The notes under the pieces are model-generated. The model had not been told where the DNA came from. It ran no database searches and saw only the letters and a list, made by a program, of their open reading frames with translations. A stretch of 64,000 bases of DNA, taken from assembly GCA_039026375.1 (NCBI GenBank), contig JBCCML010000003.1, forward strand, positions 1-64,000. Reading direction: 5' to 3'. Positions 1 through 8,597 of the stretch are shown one piece after another. Made by a program: the position numbers and the translations under genes. The stretch is from Thermohalobaculum sp039026375. Its GTDB lineage: Bacteria; Pseudomonadota; Alphaproteobacteria; Rhodobacterales; Rhodobacteraceae. The number at the start of each line of letters is the position of its first letter. Positions within the stretch are counted from its first letter, which is position 1.

Positions 1-1163
1 GCAGGCGGGGGGTGCGCCTCGGTCACGTGGCCCAGCCAGTCGTTCAGCTTGGCGGTGGTGATCCGGCGGTTCCAGACCGCGTGCACCTGGTTGATGGCAT
101 CGGCCACCTTGTCCAGGTTGCGTCCCGTCAGCGCCGACAGGGCAACCAGCGGCGTGCCCTTTAGCTGCGGCAGCAGACGCTCGGCCATCTCGACCAGTTC
201 GCGGCGGCGCTCCTGTCGATCTTCGGCGATGTCCCACTTGTTGACGGCAAAGACGACGCCGCGCCCCTCGCGCTCGGCCAGGTCGGCGATGCGCAGGTCC
301 TGTGTCTCAAAGGCCGTGTCCGTCTCCATCAGCAGGACGACGACCTCGGCAAAGCGGACAGCCCGAATCGTGTCGCCGGTGGACAGTTTCTCCAGCTTTT
401 CCTGGACGCGGGCCTTTTTGCGCAGGCCCGCCGTGTCAAAGATGCGCCACCGACGCCCGGCCCACTCGGCCTCGACCGCGATGGCGTCGCGGGTGATCCC
501 GGCCTCCGGCCCCGTCAGCATTCGATCCTCGCCCAGTATGGCGTTGACCATGGTGGATTTGCCGGAGTTTGGGCGCCCAGCAATGGCGATCTGTAACGGG
601 CGATGCTCGGCCAGGGGGTCATCGTCGGTGCGTGGATCGAACGCCGTCTCGGCCGCTTCGCGCTGCAGGCCTTCGGCATGGGGCAGAAGGGCGGCGTATA
701 GCTCGCCCATCCCTTCGCCGTGCTCGGCAGACATGCCGATGGGCTCGTCCAGGCCCAGGGAATAGGCCTCCAGCACGCCGGCCTCGCCGACCCGTCCCTC
801 GGCCTTGTTCACGCCCAGGATCACCGGCCGCCCGGACCGGCGCAGGATCTCGGCAAAGACCTGATCCGCCGGCATCACGCCCGCCCGCGCATCGATCACG
901 AACAGGCAGACATCGCACTGTGCCACCGCCCGCTCGGTCAACTGGCGCATCCGGCCCTGCAGGCTTTCGTCGGTCGCCTCCTCCAGGCCCGCGGTGTCGA
1001 CCACCGTGAACTCCAGATCGCCCAGCCGGGCCTGCCCCTCGCGCAGGTCACGCGTCACGCCCGGCTGGTCATCGACCAGGGCCAGGCGCTTCCCAACCAG
1101 GCGATTGAACAGGGTCGATTTGCCCACATTGGGGCGCCCGACAATTGCAAGGGTGAACGACAT
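1..1163 (-). CDS. der: Ribosome biogenesis GTPase Der (partial)
   Basis: Essential GTPase of the EngA/Der family, needed for late assembly of the 50S ribosomal subunit. The gene reads leftward from an ATG at 1163 and runs off the window, so about 387 residues are visible. Two tandem G domains can be seen. The first starts at residue 5 with P-loop GRPNVGKST, followed by DTAG and a VNKAEG form of the NKxD box. The second has P-loop GRPNSGKST, DTAG and VNKWD. The KH-like C-terminal domain lies mostly beyond the edge. The gene is divergent from the small membrane protein at 1266. Two P-loops in one chain are diagnostic of Der. Confidence 0.96.
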   Translation of the reverse strand, partial: MSFTLAIVGRPNVGKSTLFNRLVGKRLALVDDQPGVTRDLREGQARLGDLEFTVVDTAGLEEATDESLQGRMRQLTERAVAQCDVCLFVIDARAGVMPADQVFAEILRRSGRPVILGVNKAEGRVGEAGVLEAYSLGLDEPIGMSAEHGEGMGELYAALLPHAEGLQREAAETAFDPRTDDDPLAEHRPLQIAIAGRPNSGKSTMVNAILGEDRMLTGPEAGITRDAIAVEAEWAGRRWRIFDTAGLRKKARVQEKLEKLSTGDTIRAVRFAEVVVLLMETDTAFETQDLRIADLAEREGRGVVFAVNKWDIAEDRQERRRELVEMAERLLPQLKGTPLVALSALTGRNLDKVADAINQVHAVWNRRITTAKLNDWLGHVTEAHPPP

Positions 1164-1265
1164 GGGCCGGGCTATTACGCGCCTGCCCCCTGTTCGGCAA
1201 GCCAGGGCTTGCACGCAACCCGGCCCCTGGGGCAGGTTTCGCCCGTAAGAGCGCGCGAGGGTGTG

Positions 1266-1670
1266 ATGGGTTTATTCGGATTTCTGCTGCGGCTGGTGTT
1301 CACGAACGTTCTGGTTTTCGCGTCGTTCAATCCGACCGGCACCTCTTATTACCATTGGGTGCTGGACGGATTCGAAACCGACCTGCCACTGAAGGCGCTG
1401 ACCGGGATTGCCCTGATCATCGGCTATGTCATCACGCTGCGGGCCACGTTGCGCTCGATCGGACCCATTGGCGTCTCGCTGGTGCTGGCGCTGCTGGGCG
1501 CGATTGCCTGGGTTCTGTTCGACTATGGTATCCTGACGACCGAGGATCCTGGTTTGCTGCAATGGCTGGGTCTGGCGGCGCTGGCGTTGGTGCTGGCCAT
1601 CGGCCTGTGCTGGAGCCATATCCGCCGCATGATCACCGGCCAGGCCGATATCGACGATGTCGATGAGTGA
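1266..1670 (+). CDS. DUF6524-like small membrane protein
   Basis: A protein of 134 residues with four predicted membrane segments (about residues 3-22, 43-60, 66-86 and 98-116). It opens with a conserved-looking FNPTGTSYYHW stretch and has a charged acidic tail (DIDDVDE). This pattern matches the uncharacterised DUF6524 membrane proteins I know from Rhodobacterales. The start is the ATG at 1266, because it begins directly at the first hydrophobic segment; the frame stays open upstream without membrane character. It is divergent from der. Function unknown. Confidence 0.7.
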   Translation: MGLFGFLLRLVFTNVLVFASFNPTGTSYYHWVLDGFETDLPLKALTGIALIIGYVITLRATLRSIGPIGVSLVLALLGAIAWVLFDYGILTTEDPGLLQWLGLAALALVLAIGLCWSHIRRMITGQADIDDVDE

Positions 1671-1785
1671 TCGGTAACGCCTGCGGCCAGCAGTCAATGG
1701 CCAGCGCTCATTGGCCTGCGACGGACTGCACGGCAGCGCCCGTTCGATCCTTGCGGATAGAAAATCGCCGTGGAGGAGGACCATC

Positions 1786-2391
1786 ATGCCCAGCCGCCGA
1801 TCTACCCTGAAAGCCCTTGGAGCAGCGACGCTGACCATCTGCGGGACCGCCCCCAGCTGGGCCGGCGAGCGCGGCGCCTTTGATCGCCATGGCAGCAGCC
1901 AACCCCTGCGGTTTCGCAACGCGGACGGCGGCGCCTTCCGCCCGGTGGAGCTGGTTCTGGTGACCGATCGCGGCACCTTCGGGGCGATCTTGCCGGAGAA
2001 CGCCGAGATCCAGGACGAAGATCGTGTCGACCTGAGCGGGCTGCCTGTCGTGGGCGGCGTCTTCAAGGGCACCACCGCGCCGTCCGATGCCCGCGATGGG
2101 CTGCTGATCGGCCCGGTCGAGCGAATCGGCGACATGCTGGTGATCCGGGCAGCAGGCTTTCCCGACGGCCTGGAGCGCGCGCCGGTGACCTTGTCGACCA
2201 GCGTGCCCCGGTTCGGGCTGATCAGCTATCCGCTGGGCCGGTTGAACTATCGTCCGGTGGTGATCCCCGCAGTGGTGGGTCAACCGCTAGGGCAGGCGCA
2301 TTTGTTGGATGGTCAGTTGGTCGTCGCATCAGACGGCGGCGAGCCCGCCTATCCGTCCGTGGATGCGTTGGTCAAAGACCTGTTCGATTGA
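1786..2391 (+). CDS. Exported hypothetical protein with Tat-type signal
   Basis: A protein of 201 residues. The N-terminus reads SRRSTLK followed by a hydrophobic segment and an AWA-like cleavage site (PSWAG, around residue 26), which suits a twin-arginine signal peptide. The mature part is beta-rich, without Cys pairs or catalytic motifs I recognise. A strong ribosome binding site (GGAGGA) lies 7 bases before the ATG at 1786, which decides the start. It stands alone between the DUF6524-like gene and a convergent exported protein. I do not recognise a family. Confidence 0.75.
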   Translation: MPSRRSTLKALGAATLTICGTAPSWAGERGAFDRHGSSQPLRFRNADGGAFRPVELVLVTDRGTFGAILPENAEIQDEDRVDLSGLPVVGGVFKGTTAPSDARDGLLIGPVERIGDMLVIRAAGFPDGLERAPVTLSTSVPRFGLISYPLGRLNYRPVVIPAVVGQPLGQAHLLDGQLVVASDGGEPAYPSVDALVKDLFD

Positions 2392-2430
2392 GGGGCGCGG
2401 CGCGCCCGCTCAAGCTAGCCTAAGGCCAGA

Positions 2431-2450
2431 CGCCGCGCCTCACCGCGGCG
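2431..2450. terminator. Hairpin between convergent genes
   Basis: A perfect 7-bp stem (CGCCGCG / CGCGGCG) with a 6-base loop lies between two convergent genes that end at 2391 and 2464. There is no U tract on either side, so it is a weak candidate for a bidirectional terminator. Confidence 0.4.
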
Positions 2451-2463
2451 CCTGAACCCAACA

Positions 2464-2829
2464 TCACTTCGGCAGGCCGTCCCAGATCCCTTCCATCTCC
2501 CGGGCCAAGTCCAGCCGGGTGGCATCCAGATCGCTGTCGAACGTCCAAGTGTGCAGGGTCAGAATGACCGCGGTACGCCCGTCGGACTGCACGCCGCAGC
2601 CGATCGCCCCGTCGATGTCCAAGCCGCGCAGCCCATAGGCGGCGATGTGGCGGCCCGCGCTGTCGACCTGCAAGGTCGAACCCTGGCGTTCGAACAGTTG
2701 CAGCCCGACCTTTTGGCACGCCTCTTTCGTGGCGACCGTGCCCAGATCGATGATCGTCCAGCCACGGGCCTCAGCAGCCAACGGGGCCAGCATGATCGCA
2801 GCGGCGGCAAGCAATGATTTCATACGCAT
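2464..2829 (-). CDS. Small exported hypothetical protein
   Basis: A protein of 121 residues with a clear Sec signal peptide (MRMKSLLAAAAIMLAPLAAEARG, cut near residue 21 after AEA). Two cysteines remain in the mature part (in KEACQKV and IGCGVQ) and could form a periplasmic disulfide. The ATG at 2829 is preferred over the one at 2823 because GGGAGG lies 10 bases before it. It converges on the Tat-exported protein and shares no operon with it. Family not recognised. Confidence 0.7.
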   Translation of the reverse strand: MRMKSLLAAAAIMLAPLAAEARGWTIIDLGTVATKEACQKVGLQLFERQGSTLQVDSAGRHIAAYGLRGLDIDGAIGCGVQSDGRTAVILTLHTWTFDSDLDATRLDLAREMEGIWDGLPK

Positions 2830-2906
2830 TTTTGGTGATCCTCCCATCAGTCTCGATCTTCCCGCGCACAGTCTGACGCCCATGCTGGCAAAGCGCAACG
2901 TTGCGC

Positions 2907-3302
2907 TCAGAGATGACGGGGGGGCGCGCGGAAGCGTCCCAAGGCCAGCAATGCCAGGATCAGTGCCCAGCCCAAGCCCGCCCGTCCATGGGCAGATAGG
3001 GAGCCTGGCGTCTGGAACAGTAGTACCTCTACCGCAGCACCGGGTCGCGGCCATGGCCCGATGACCCATTGCAGCGGTAGATCCGGAATGTGCACCCGGT
3101 ACCACAGATAGAAGACCTGGGGCGACAGCCATTCAAAGATCAGGAACGCCCCCAGCGCGACCAGCAGCCGCGTGGGCCAGTGGGCCCGGCATCCCAAGCG
3201 CCAAGCAGTCCAGCTGACCGCAGCGGCCATGGCAGCAGCCAGGACCAGCACGCCGGCCTGAGACAGCAGGCCCAACTGGAAGAAAGTGTCATCTTGGTAC
3301 AC
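2907..3302 (-). CDS. Hypothetical membrane protein
   Basis: A protein of about 131 residues if it starts at the GTG at 3302. It has an N-terminal hydrophobic segment (LGLLSQAGVLVLAAAMAAA), a second near LLVALGAFLIFEWL, an amphipathic part with VFYLWYRVHIPDL, and a final segment (GLGWALILALLALGRF). The frame stays open upstream to 3704, but that part runs antisense to secG and looks non-coding. No strong ribosome binding site was found, so the start is uncertain. It is divergent from secG. No family recognised. Confidence 0.5.
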   Translation of the reverse strand: MYQDDTFFQLGLLSQAGVLVLAAAMAAAVSWTAWRLGCRAHWPTRLLVALGAFLIFEWLSPQVFYLWYRVHIPDLPLQWVIGPWPRPGAAVEVLLFQTPGSLSAHGRAGLGWALILALLALGRFRAPPRHL

Positions 3303-3342
3303 GCGTTTGGTCCACCGCCGCCGACATCGGCCCGTTGAGCCG

Positions 3343-3378
3343 AGAATACCGCTTATCTGCGGGAATTCACGGTATTCT
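3343..3378. promoter_or_regulatory. Inverted repeat between divergent genes
   Basis: A perfect 9-bp inverted repeat (AGAATACCG at 3343-3351 and CGGTATTCT at 3370-3378, 18 bases apart) sits in the roughly 180-base gap between the leftward membrane protein and secG. The AT-containing arms stand out from the GC-rich surroundings. It could be a regulator-binding dyad or an RNA hairpin ahead of secG; nothing in the sequence decides. Confidence 0.35.
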
Positions 3379-3480
3379 GAGGGGCTTTTGCCTTGCCATT
3401 CCGGCTCGACAACCCGACATGGACCCGCTAGAGACCGGGCAACTTCCCGAACAGGTATGAACGCGTAATCGTCAGAGACC

Positions 3481-3834
3481 ATGGCAAACATCATTTTGAT
3501 CATCCACCTTATCCTGGCGCTTGCGTTGATCGCGGTCGTTCTGCTGCAACGATCAGAGGGCGGCGCCCTTGGTATCGGTGGTGGCGGTGGCGGACTGGTG
3601 TCGGCCCGGGGCGCGGCCACAGCGCTGAGCAAGGTAACTTGGATGTTGGCCGTCGGGTTCCTGTGCACCTCGATGTTGCTGACGATGCTGTCGGATGGTG
3701 GCACCGGATCGGTCTTTGATGGGCAGCAAATTCCTGGCGCACCTGCGGTTGAGGAAATCGATCCGCTGCTCGGCCCGCCGCCTGCCTCGACCGGCGAAGG
3801 TGGCGTGCCATTGCCGAGCGCGCCCGCTCAGTGA
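3481..3834 (+). CDS. secG: Preprotein translocase subunit SecG
   Basis: Small membrane subunit of the SecYEG protein-export channel, 117 residues. Two membrane segments are separated by the family's glycine-rich loop: the first ends in VVLLQRSEGGALG, the loop is GGGGGG, and the second is about residues 57-76. A Pro/Ala-rich cytoplasmic tail follows, common in alphaproteobacterial SecG. The ATG at 3481 gives the expected short N-terminus. The gene lies 35 bases before a glycosyltransferase. The usual neighbours tpiA and pyrG are not here, so the local order differs from many relatives. Confidence 0.92.
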   Translation: MANIILIIHLILALALIAVVLLQRSEGGALGIGGGGGGLVSARGAATALSKVTWMLAVGFLCTSMLLTMLSDGGTGSVFDGQQIPGAPAVEEIDPLLGPPPASTGEGGVPLPSAPAQ

Positions 3835-3869
3835 GCCTGACCTGAACCGGGGCAGAGGGAGCGCGTCCC

Positions 3870-5567
3870 GTGACCCGGTTGATCCAAATCTTCGATGACA
3901 CGCTGACGGCCCTGCTAGACTGGGCCGAGCGGGCCCCCTGGCGCGGCGCCCTGCTGGTGGCTCTGCTGGCCTTGGCCGTGATCGTACCGGGACAGGCGAC
4001 GATGCCCGTGACCGACCGCGACGAAGGCCGCTTTGTCCAGGCCACCAAGCAGATGCTGGAAACCGGCGATCTGGTCGACATCCGCTTTCAAGATCAGCCC
4101 CGCTGGAAAAAGCCCGCGGGTATCTACTGGCTGCAGGCGGCATCGGCCAGCCTGCTGGACGGCGGCAGCACGGCTGCGATCTGGGCCTACCGCGTGCCGT
4201 CGGCCCTGGCGGGGCTGGCGGTGGCGCTGCTGACGCTGTGGGCGGCCCGCCCGTTGATCGGGCCGCGCGGTGGCGTCGTCGCCGGGGCGATGATGGCCCT
4301 GTCGCTGCTGCTGGTGGTTGAGGCACACATCGCCAAGACCGACGCCGCCCTGGCCATGACCGCCATTGCCGCCCTGGGCGCGCTGGCCCGCATGGTGACC
4401 GCCGCCCGTGAGGGACGCGAGGCGGGCCTGGGCCTGGCGCTCGTCTTCTGGCTGGCCATCGCTGCCAGCATCCTGCTGAAAGGGCCGATTGTGCCCGCCA
4501 TCGCGGTACTGGCGCTGCTCTGGCTGTGGCTGGTCGGCCGCGTCCGCCCGCCCTGGGACCGGCTGCAACCGCTCAGGGGCCTGATCCTGACACTGGTCCT
4601 GGTCGCCCCCTGGCTGATCGCGATCTGGATCATCTCGGACGGGGCGTTCTTCCAGGAATCGCTGGGCCGCGACATGGGCGCAAAAGTCGTCTCGGGCCAG
4701 GAAAAGCACTGGGGGCCGCCGGGCCTATACGCAGGGATTGTCTGGCTGACGCTGTGGCCCTGGGCGGCGCTGATCCCCATGGCCGCCGGCTGGTGGTGGC
4801 GCCACCGCAAGGAGATGTGGCTAGTGCTGCTGGCCGGTTGGGTCCTGCCCTTCTGGCTGATCCTGGAGGCCGTGCCCACCAAGCTGCCGCACTATGTCCT
4901 GCCGCTCTATCCCGCGCTGGTGATCGCCCTGGCCGCCTGGATCTGCAAGTCCGCCGAACAACCGCGCCGTTGGACGCAATGGGCCGCGGCGGGTCTGGTT
5001 GCCGTGCCCGCCTTGCTGCTGGCCCTGGCGCTGATCGCCCTGCCCCTGGTGCTGGAGGGGACGGTGGTCCTGGCGGCCATCCCGCTGGCCGTGCTTGGGG
5101 GTGGCGCCGCGATCTTGGCTGCCCGCGCCGCGCTGGCCGGGCGCCTGGCCGCACAGCTGGCCGGTGCTGCGGTGGCGGCCTTGGCTCTTTACCCGGCGGC
5201 GTTCCATTTCAGCCTGCCGAGCCTGGGCACAGCCTTCCCATCCCCCAGGATGGCCGCGGTCCTGGCCCAGTATGAACCCTGCGCATCGGGGCCTGCCTTT
5301 TCAATCGGCTACCACGAGCCCAGCCTGGTCTTTCTGACCCGCACCGATATCCGCATGGCGGATCCGCCGGGCGCTATCGCGGCCCTGGCGGAAGATCCCG
5401 GCGCGATGGTCCTGATCGAGGGGCGCTGGCAGCAGATCCTGGACGGGTCGATCCCGCCATCGGTGGTCCGGGCCGAGATCAGCTATTTCAACTATAACCG
5501 CGGCAAGACCGAGACGGCGCAGTTGCTGACGCCGGACCATGCCCGGTGGGAGGCGTGTTCGGGATAG
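3870..5567 (+). CDS. ArnT/PMT-type glycosyltransferase family 39 membrane protein
   Basis: A polytopic inner-membrane protein of 565 residues, of the family that moves a sugar from a polyprenyl-phosphate carrier to lipid or protein on the periplasmic face (ArnT adds aminoarabinose to lipid A). The N-terminal signature VTDRDEGRF (around residue 50) holds the acidic residues typical of the catalytic loop, followed by KPAGIYWLQ. About 11 hydrophobic segments follow, then a C-terminal periplasmic domain. KLPHYVLPLYPAL is a further family motif. The start ATG gives a short cytoplasmic N-terminus. The true acceptor and sugar cannot be read; no arn operon is nearby. Confidence 0.85.
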   Translation: MTRLIQIFDDTLTALLDWAERAPWRGALLVALLALAVIVPGQATMPVTDRDEGRFVQATKQMLETGDLVDIRFQDQPRWKKPAGIYWLQAASASLLDGGSTAAIWAYRVPSALAGLAVALLTLWAARPLIGPRGGVVAGAMMALSLLLVVEAHIAKTDAALAMTAIAALGALARMVTAAREGREAGLGLALVFWLAIAASILLKGPIVPAIAVLALLWLWLVGRVRPPWDRLQPLRGLILTLVLVAPWLIAIWIISDGAFFQESLGRDMGAKVVSGQEKHWGPPGLYAGIVWLTLWPWAALIPMAAGWWWRHRKEMWLVLLAGWVLPFWLILEAVPTKLPHYVLPLYPALVIALAAWICKSAEQPRRWTQWAAAGLVAVPALLLALALIALPLVLEGTVVLAAIPLAVLGGGAAILAARAALAGRLAAQLAGAAVAALALYPAAFHFSLPSLGTAFPSPRMAAVLAQYEPCASGPAFSIGYHEPSLVFLTRTDIRMADPPGAIAALAEDPGAMVLIEGRWQQILDGSIPPSVVRAEISYFNYNRGKTETAQLLTPDHARWEACSG

Positions 5568-5568
5568 T

Positions 5569-5599
5569 CGGCGTCCGGGGACGAGAACCGGGGACGCCG
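5569..5599. terminator. Hairpin between convergent genes
   Basis: An 8-bp perfect stem (CGGCGTCC at 5569-5576, GGACGCCG at 5592-5599) lies between the ends of the glycosyltransferase and the convergent DUF1223 gene. It has no U tract, so it is a plausible but unproven bidirectional terminator. Confidence 0.4.
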
Positions 5600-5617
5600 C
5601 AAGCGCCCCACCGATCC

Positions 5618-6325
5618 TCAGCCTTCGACGTAGCTGGCTGCCAGGATCTCGCCGGTCTGATCACTCTGGACCCAGACGGCAACGCCACCGCCTTCGGACG
5701 GCAAGGGCAAGTTCAAGGTTTTGGGCGCATTGCGCAGCGACGTGCCCACCCGCATCAACTTGTCGACCACGTTGCTGTAGGTGATGGACCGCCCAGCATT
5801 CTCGCCACGCGCAATTTCAACCGTCGCGCTCTGACGATAGCTGGCCATCCACACGGTGCAGGTGCCCCGCACCTCGCCCATCGAGATCTGGGCAATCAGG
5901 CCGGTAGCGGTCTGGGTGATCGAGATCTGCGTGCCCTGTTCTGTTGCCGCGACCGTCGTGATTGCCTTCTCAATCAGGTCGGGACGATAGCCTGGCACGT
6001 CGTGGCTGCCCTGCACGATCATCTGCGGGGTGTAGACCACGCGCGCGCCCATGCTGTCGCGATAGGCGTACTGGCGTCTTGTGTTCTCACTGTTGCCGAA
6101 GGTGTCCTTCCAGCCCAGGTAATCCCAATAGTCGACATGCATCGACAGGGCTAAGACATCCGATCGATCGGCCAAGGCGGCCAGGTTGGCATCTGCCGGC
6201 GGGCAACTGGAGCAGCCCTGGCTGGTGAACAATTCCACCAAGACCACGTTATCCTCCGCCTCGGCAGTGGTGGTCAGGCCCAGGGTAAGCAAGGCAGCAG
6301 CGGCGATATGCGAAAATCTTTTCAT
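5618..6325 (-). CDS. DUF1223 exported thioredoxin-like protein
   Basis: A protein of 235 residues with a Sec signal peptide (cut around residue 22, TAEAED). The first mature strand leads into LVELFTSQGCSSCPPADANL, a thioredoxin-like CxxC site characteristic of the DUF1223 family. VDYWDYLGWKD, TPQMIVQG and the C-terminal VWVQSD parts also fit. The redox role in the periplasm is inferred from the fold; the substrate is unknown. The ATG at 6325 places the signal peptide at the N-terminus; a longer open frame upstream adds only non-signal sequence. Confidence 0.85.
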   Translation of the reverse strand: MKRFSHIAAAALLTLGLTTTAEAEDNVVLVELFTSQGCSSCPPADANLAALADRSDVLALSMHVDYWDYLGWKDTFGNSENTRRQYAYRDSMGARVVYTPQMIVQGSHDVPGYRPDLIEKAITTVAATEQGTQISITQTATGLIAQISMGEVRGTCTVWMASYRQSATVEIARGENAGRSITYSNVVDKLMRVGTSLRNAPKTLNLPLPSEGGGVAVWVQSDQTGEILAASYVEG

Positions 6326-6455
6326 GGCTCGAACATAGGCGTGCCGGTGCGGCGCCGCCAATCACCCCTGCGTGACGGATTGTGCGTGGGAGGTTAACAG
6401 GATTTTGATGGTTAGGTGAGGGCGACAAGCGGGCACGAACATGGCGCGGCGGCGC

Positions 6456-6863
6456 TCAGCTGCGTTCCATGGCGTACTCACGCAAGACATCCATTGGCAC
6501 AACATCCAGCGCCCGCTGATGGGTTGCCACCAAACGAACCCGCGGTGCCATGCCGGCATCGTGCGCTTGCAGGAACCGCCCGGCGCACAGGCACCACTGA
6601 TCCCCAGGTTTCAGCCCTGGAAAACCGAACTGCGGATGCGGCGTGGATAAATCGTTACCCACCGATTTGGAATAATCCAGGAACTCAGCCGTCAGCACGG
6701 CACAGACGGTGTGGCTGCCCTGATCCTCGGCACAGGTGTCGCAGGACCCATTTCGGAAGAACCCGGTCATCGGATCGTTCGAACAGGGGTGAAGTGCTTC
6801 GCCCAGCACGTTGACGGAGGGTTCTACGGCGACCGGACGCATCTTGTTGCCCCTAGCTGACAT
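6456..6863 (-). CDS. DUF2237 family protein
   Basis: A soluble protein of 135 residues. The conserved core is easy to follow: NVLGEALHPCSNDPMTGFFR, then SCDTCAEDQGSHTVC, the AEFLDYSKSVGNDLSTP stretch, FPGLKPGDQWCLC and ATHQRALDVVP. Together these define the small bacterial DUF2237 family. Several conserved Cys and Asp residues suggest metal binding, but no activity is known. The ATG at 6863 is chosen because conserved sequence begins soon after it; the frame could extend to 6902. Confidence 0.85.
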   Translation of the reverse strand: MSARGNKMRPVAVEPSVNVLGEALHPCSNDPMTGFFRNGSCDTCAEDQGSHTVCAVLTAEFLDYSKSVGNDLSTPHPQFGFPGLKPGDQWCLCAGRFLQAHDAGMAPRVRLVATHQRALDVVPMDVLREYAMERS

Positions 6864-7034
6864 ATCTTCGCCAAAACATGGAGGCGCGCATCGGTTCGGC
6901 AAGTCGGCCCGTGTCCTGCACCGCGTATTGTTACAATCTACGGTATCCGATCACAAAAATAGGCGGCGTCGGGAGAGCGCATCGCCAACCCGCGTCAATT
7001 CACGATTCGCTTGAGTAAAACCCGCAGGCGCGGA

Positions 7035-7586
7035 TCAGTCGTCGTCTTCGGTCGCGTTTTCCCACAGACGAAGTTCGGCCACCATCATGCCGCGGGGGCC
7101 ACGAAAGGTGCGCACGGCCATCGCCTCGCCGGACGCCAGATCCTGAAATCCGCAGCGGCGCACCGTCTCCATGTGCACGAAGACATCCTCGGCACTGCCG
7201 AAAACATTGACGAAGCCAAAGCCTTTTTGCTTGTCGAACCACTTGACGCGCGCGGGCACCAGTGGCCCACCGGCATCGGCCTCCTCGCCCAAAAACTCTG
7301 TTGGTCTAGAGCTTTCGGCGAATCCGGGGATCTCCATGACGGCTTCCGGGTCGGTCACCTCCACCAGCCGGGCGGCCTGCAGACCACGGGGGCCCTCCTG
7401 CACCACCAGCGTGACGGCAGCCCCTTCGCTCAGGGCGACCTTGCCGTACGCGCGCACGCAGGAAGCGTGGACCATGACGTCCGAACCGCCTTCTGCGGGT
7501 ACTACGAACCCATACCCTTTTACAGCGTCGTACCACTTAACGTGACCAGAGACGACGCCTTCGTCCCTTCGCGCGTCTTCCAACAT
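7035..7586 (-). CDS. Double cold-shock-domain protein
   Basis: A protein of 183 residues made of two cold-shock domains. The first (about residues 10-75) carries GHVKWYDAVKGYGFVVP and DVMVHASCV, matching RNP1 and RNP2. The second (about 110-175) carries ARVKWFDKQKGFGFVNVF and DVFVHMETV. The linker is acidic. These are single-stranded nucleic acid binders acting as RNA chaperones; two-domain forms are usual in Rhodobacterales. The 137-base gap upstream is shared with a divergent lipoprotein gene and could contain a structured 5' leader, but no clear cold-box could be defined. Confidence 0.92.
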   Translation of the reverse strand: MLEDARRDEGVVSGHVKWYDAVKGYGFVVPAEGGSDVMVHASCVRAYGKVALSEGAAVTLVVQEGPRGLQAARLVEVTDPEAVMEIPGFAESSRPTEFLGEEADAGGPLVPARVKWFDKQKGFGFVNVFGSAEDVFVHMETVRRCGFQDLASGEAMAVRTFRGPRGMMVAELRLWENATEDDD

Positions 7587-7723
7587 TCAACCCCTTCAAC
7601 ACTGCTGAATGCATATCACCTTGTTGAGAGCGTGCTAAAGGATATTTTTAAGGAAGCTCCCGAATTGGGGCAGTTGCCCGCCGTGTAGACGGGTAGGCGA
7701 GAGGTTCAGGCAGGGTATCCGCT

Positions 7724-8587
7724 ATGTTCGATGCTGTTCGTAACAACGTTTTCGCCCTGCTGGGGGTGGGCCTGCTGGCGGCCGGGTGCGAAATGGCGGC
7801 GCCCAGTGCCGGGTCCGAGCGGGCTCGGATCGCGCCCAGCCAGGATCAGCAACGCCTGCTGGTGCTGGAACGTCCACCCACGATCGGCGCGGATACCGCG
7901 GCGGATGTTGCGATTGCCCGGCGGATCATGGGCAATCTGGACCCGCTGGAGCTGCGCGGCCGCATCGATGCGCGTCTGATCGACGCGAACGGTCTGCCCT
8001 GGCTGACGGGCTCGGTCGAGGGGCGCCAGTTCCTGGAGACCCCGCCCCAGCGCGTGCTGGTCCGCGGCCGGCCGGCCGAGCAATGCCCAGTGGCTTTTGT
8101 GCAGGCGGCGCCGCCTTCCAAGCCCATGGTCGACGTGGCGGCCGAGGCGCTGGCCACCTGCGTGGCGCAGTCGGGGCCCGACTGCGGCTGTCAGGTCGTG
8201 GCCGCGGGCTCGGTGATCTTGGTACCCCGGACCGAGCTTGCCTACGCCACCGGCGTCTCCGCCCGCATCCGGGCCGAGGGGCTGGATCTGGACGGCATTC
8301 TGGTGGCGGAGGAAACACAGGACGGCCGGGTCCTGTTGCGCGATCTGTCAGGCGTTGTGGGCGAGCTAAGCCGGGGCTCGGGCGATCAGGTGACGCTGAC
8401 CCTTAACGGCACCGATGAGGCGTATGCCGGAACGTCCCAGGCGGTGGGCTATCGCCGGGGGCGCGTGGCCGAAAGGATCTATCTCAGGAACGACGCGGGA
8501 CAGCGGGTCAGCCTGCTGATCGGCTTCGGGCCAGAAGAACTCGCGCAGTTTGCGGGCGCCTGGCTATCCTGGCCGCCGGACGCCTAA
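7724..8587 (+). CDS. Putative lipoprotein, unknown function
   Basis: A protein of 287 residues with a lipoprotein signal: LLGVGLLAAGC gives a lipobox with the lipidated Cys at about residue 22. The mature part includes a Cys-rich patch (TCVAQSGPDCGCQVV) and a C-terminal beta-rich region ending in LSWPPDA. It is probably anchored in the envelope. The ATG at 7724 is right for the signal; an internal start would destroy it. It is divergent from the cold-shock gene and convergent with a DUF2147 gene 10 bases away. The family is not recognised. Confidence 0.7.
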   Translation: MFDAVRNNVFALLGVGLLAAGCEMAAPSAGSERARIAPSQDQQRLLVLERPPTIGADTAADVAIARRIMGNLDPLELRGRIDARLIDANGLPWLTGSVEGRQFLETPPQRVLVRGRPAEQCPVAFVQAAPPSKPMVDVAAEALATCVAQSGPDCGCQVVAAGSVILVPRTELAYATGVSARIRAEGLDLDGILVAEETQDGRVLLRDLSGVVGELSRGSGDQVTLTLNGTDEAYAGTSQAVGYRRGRVAERIYLRNDAGQRVSLLIGFGPEELAQFAGAWLSWPPDA

Positions 8588-8597
8588 AGCTCGCCGC

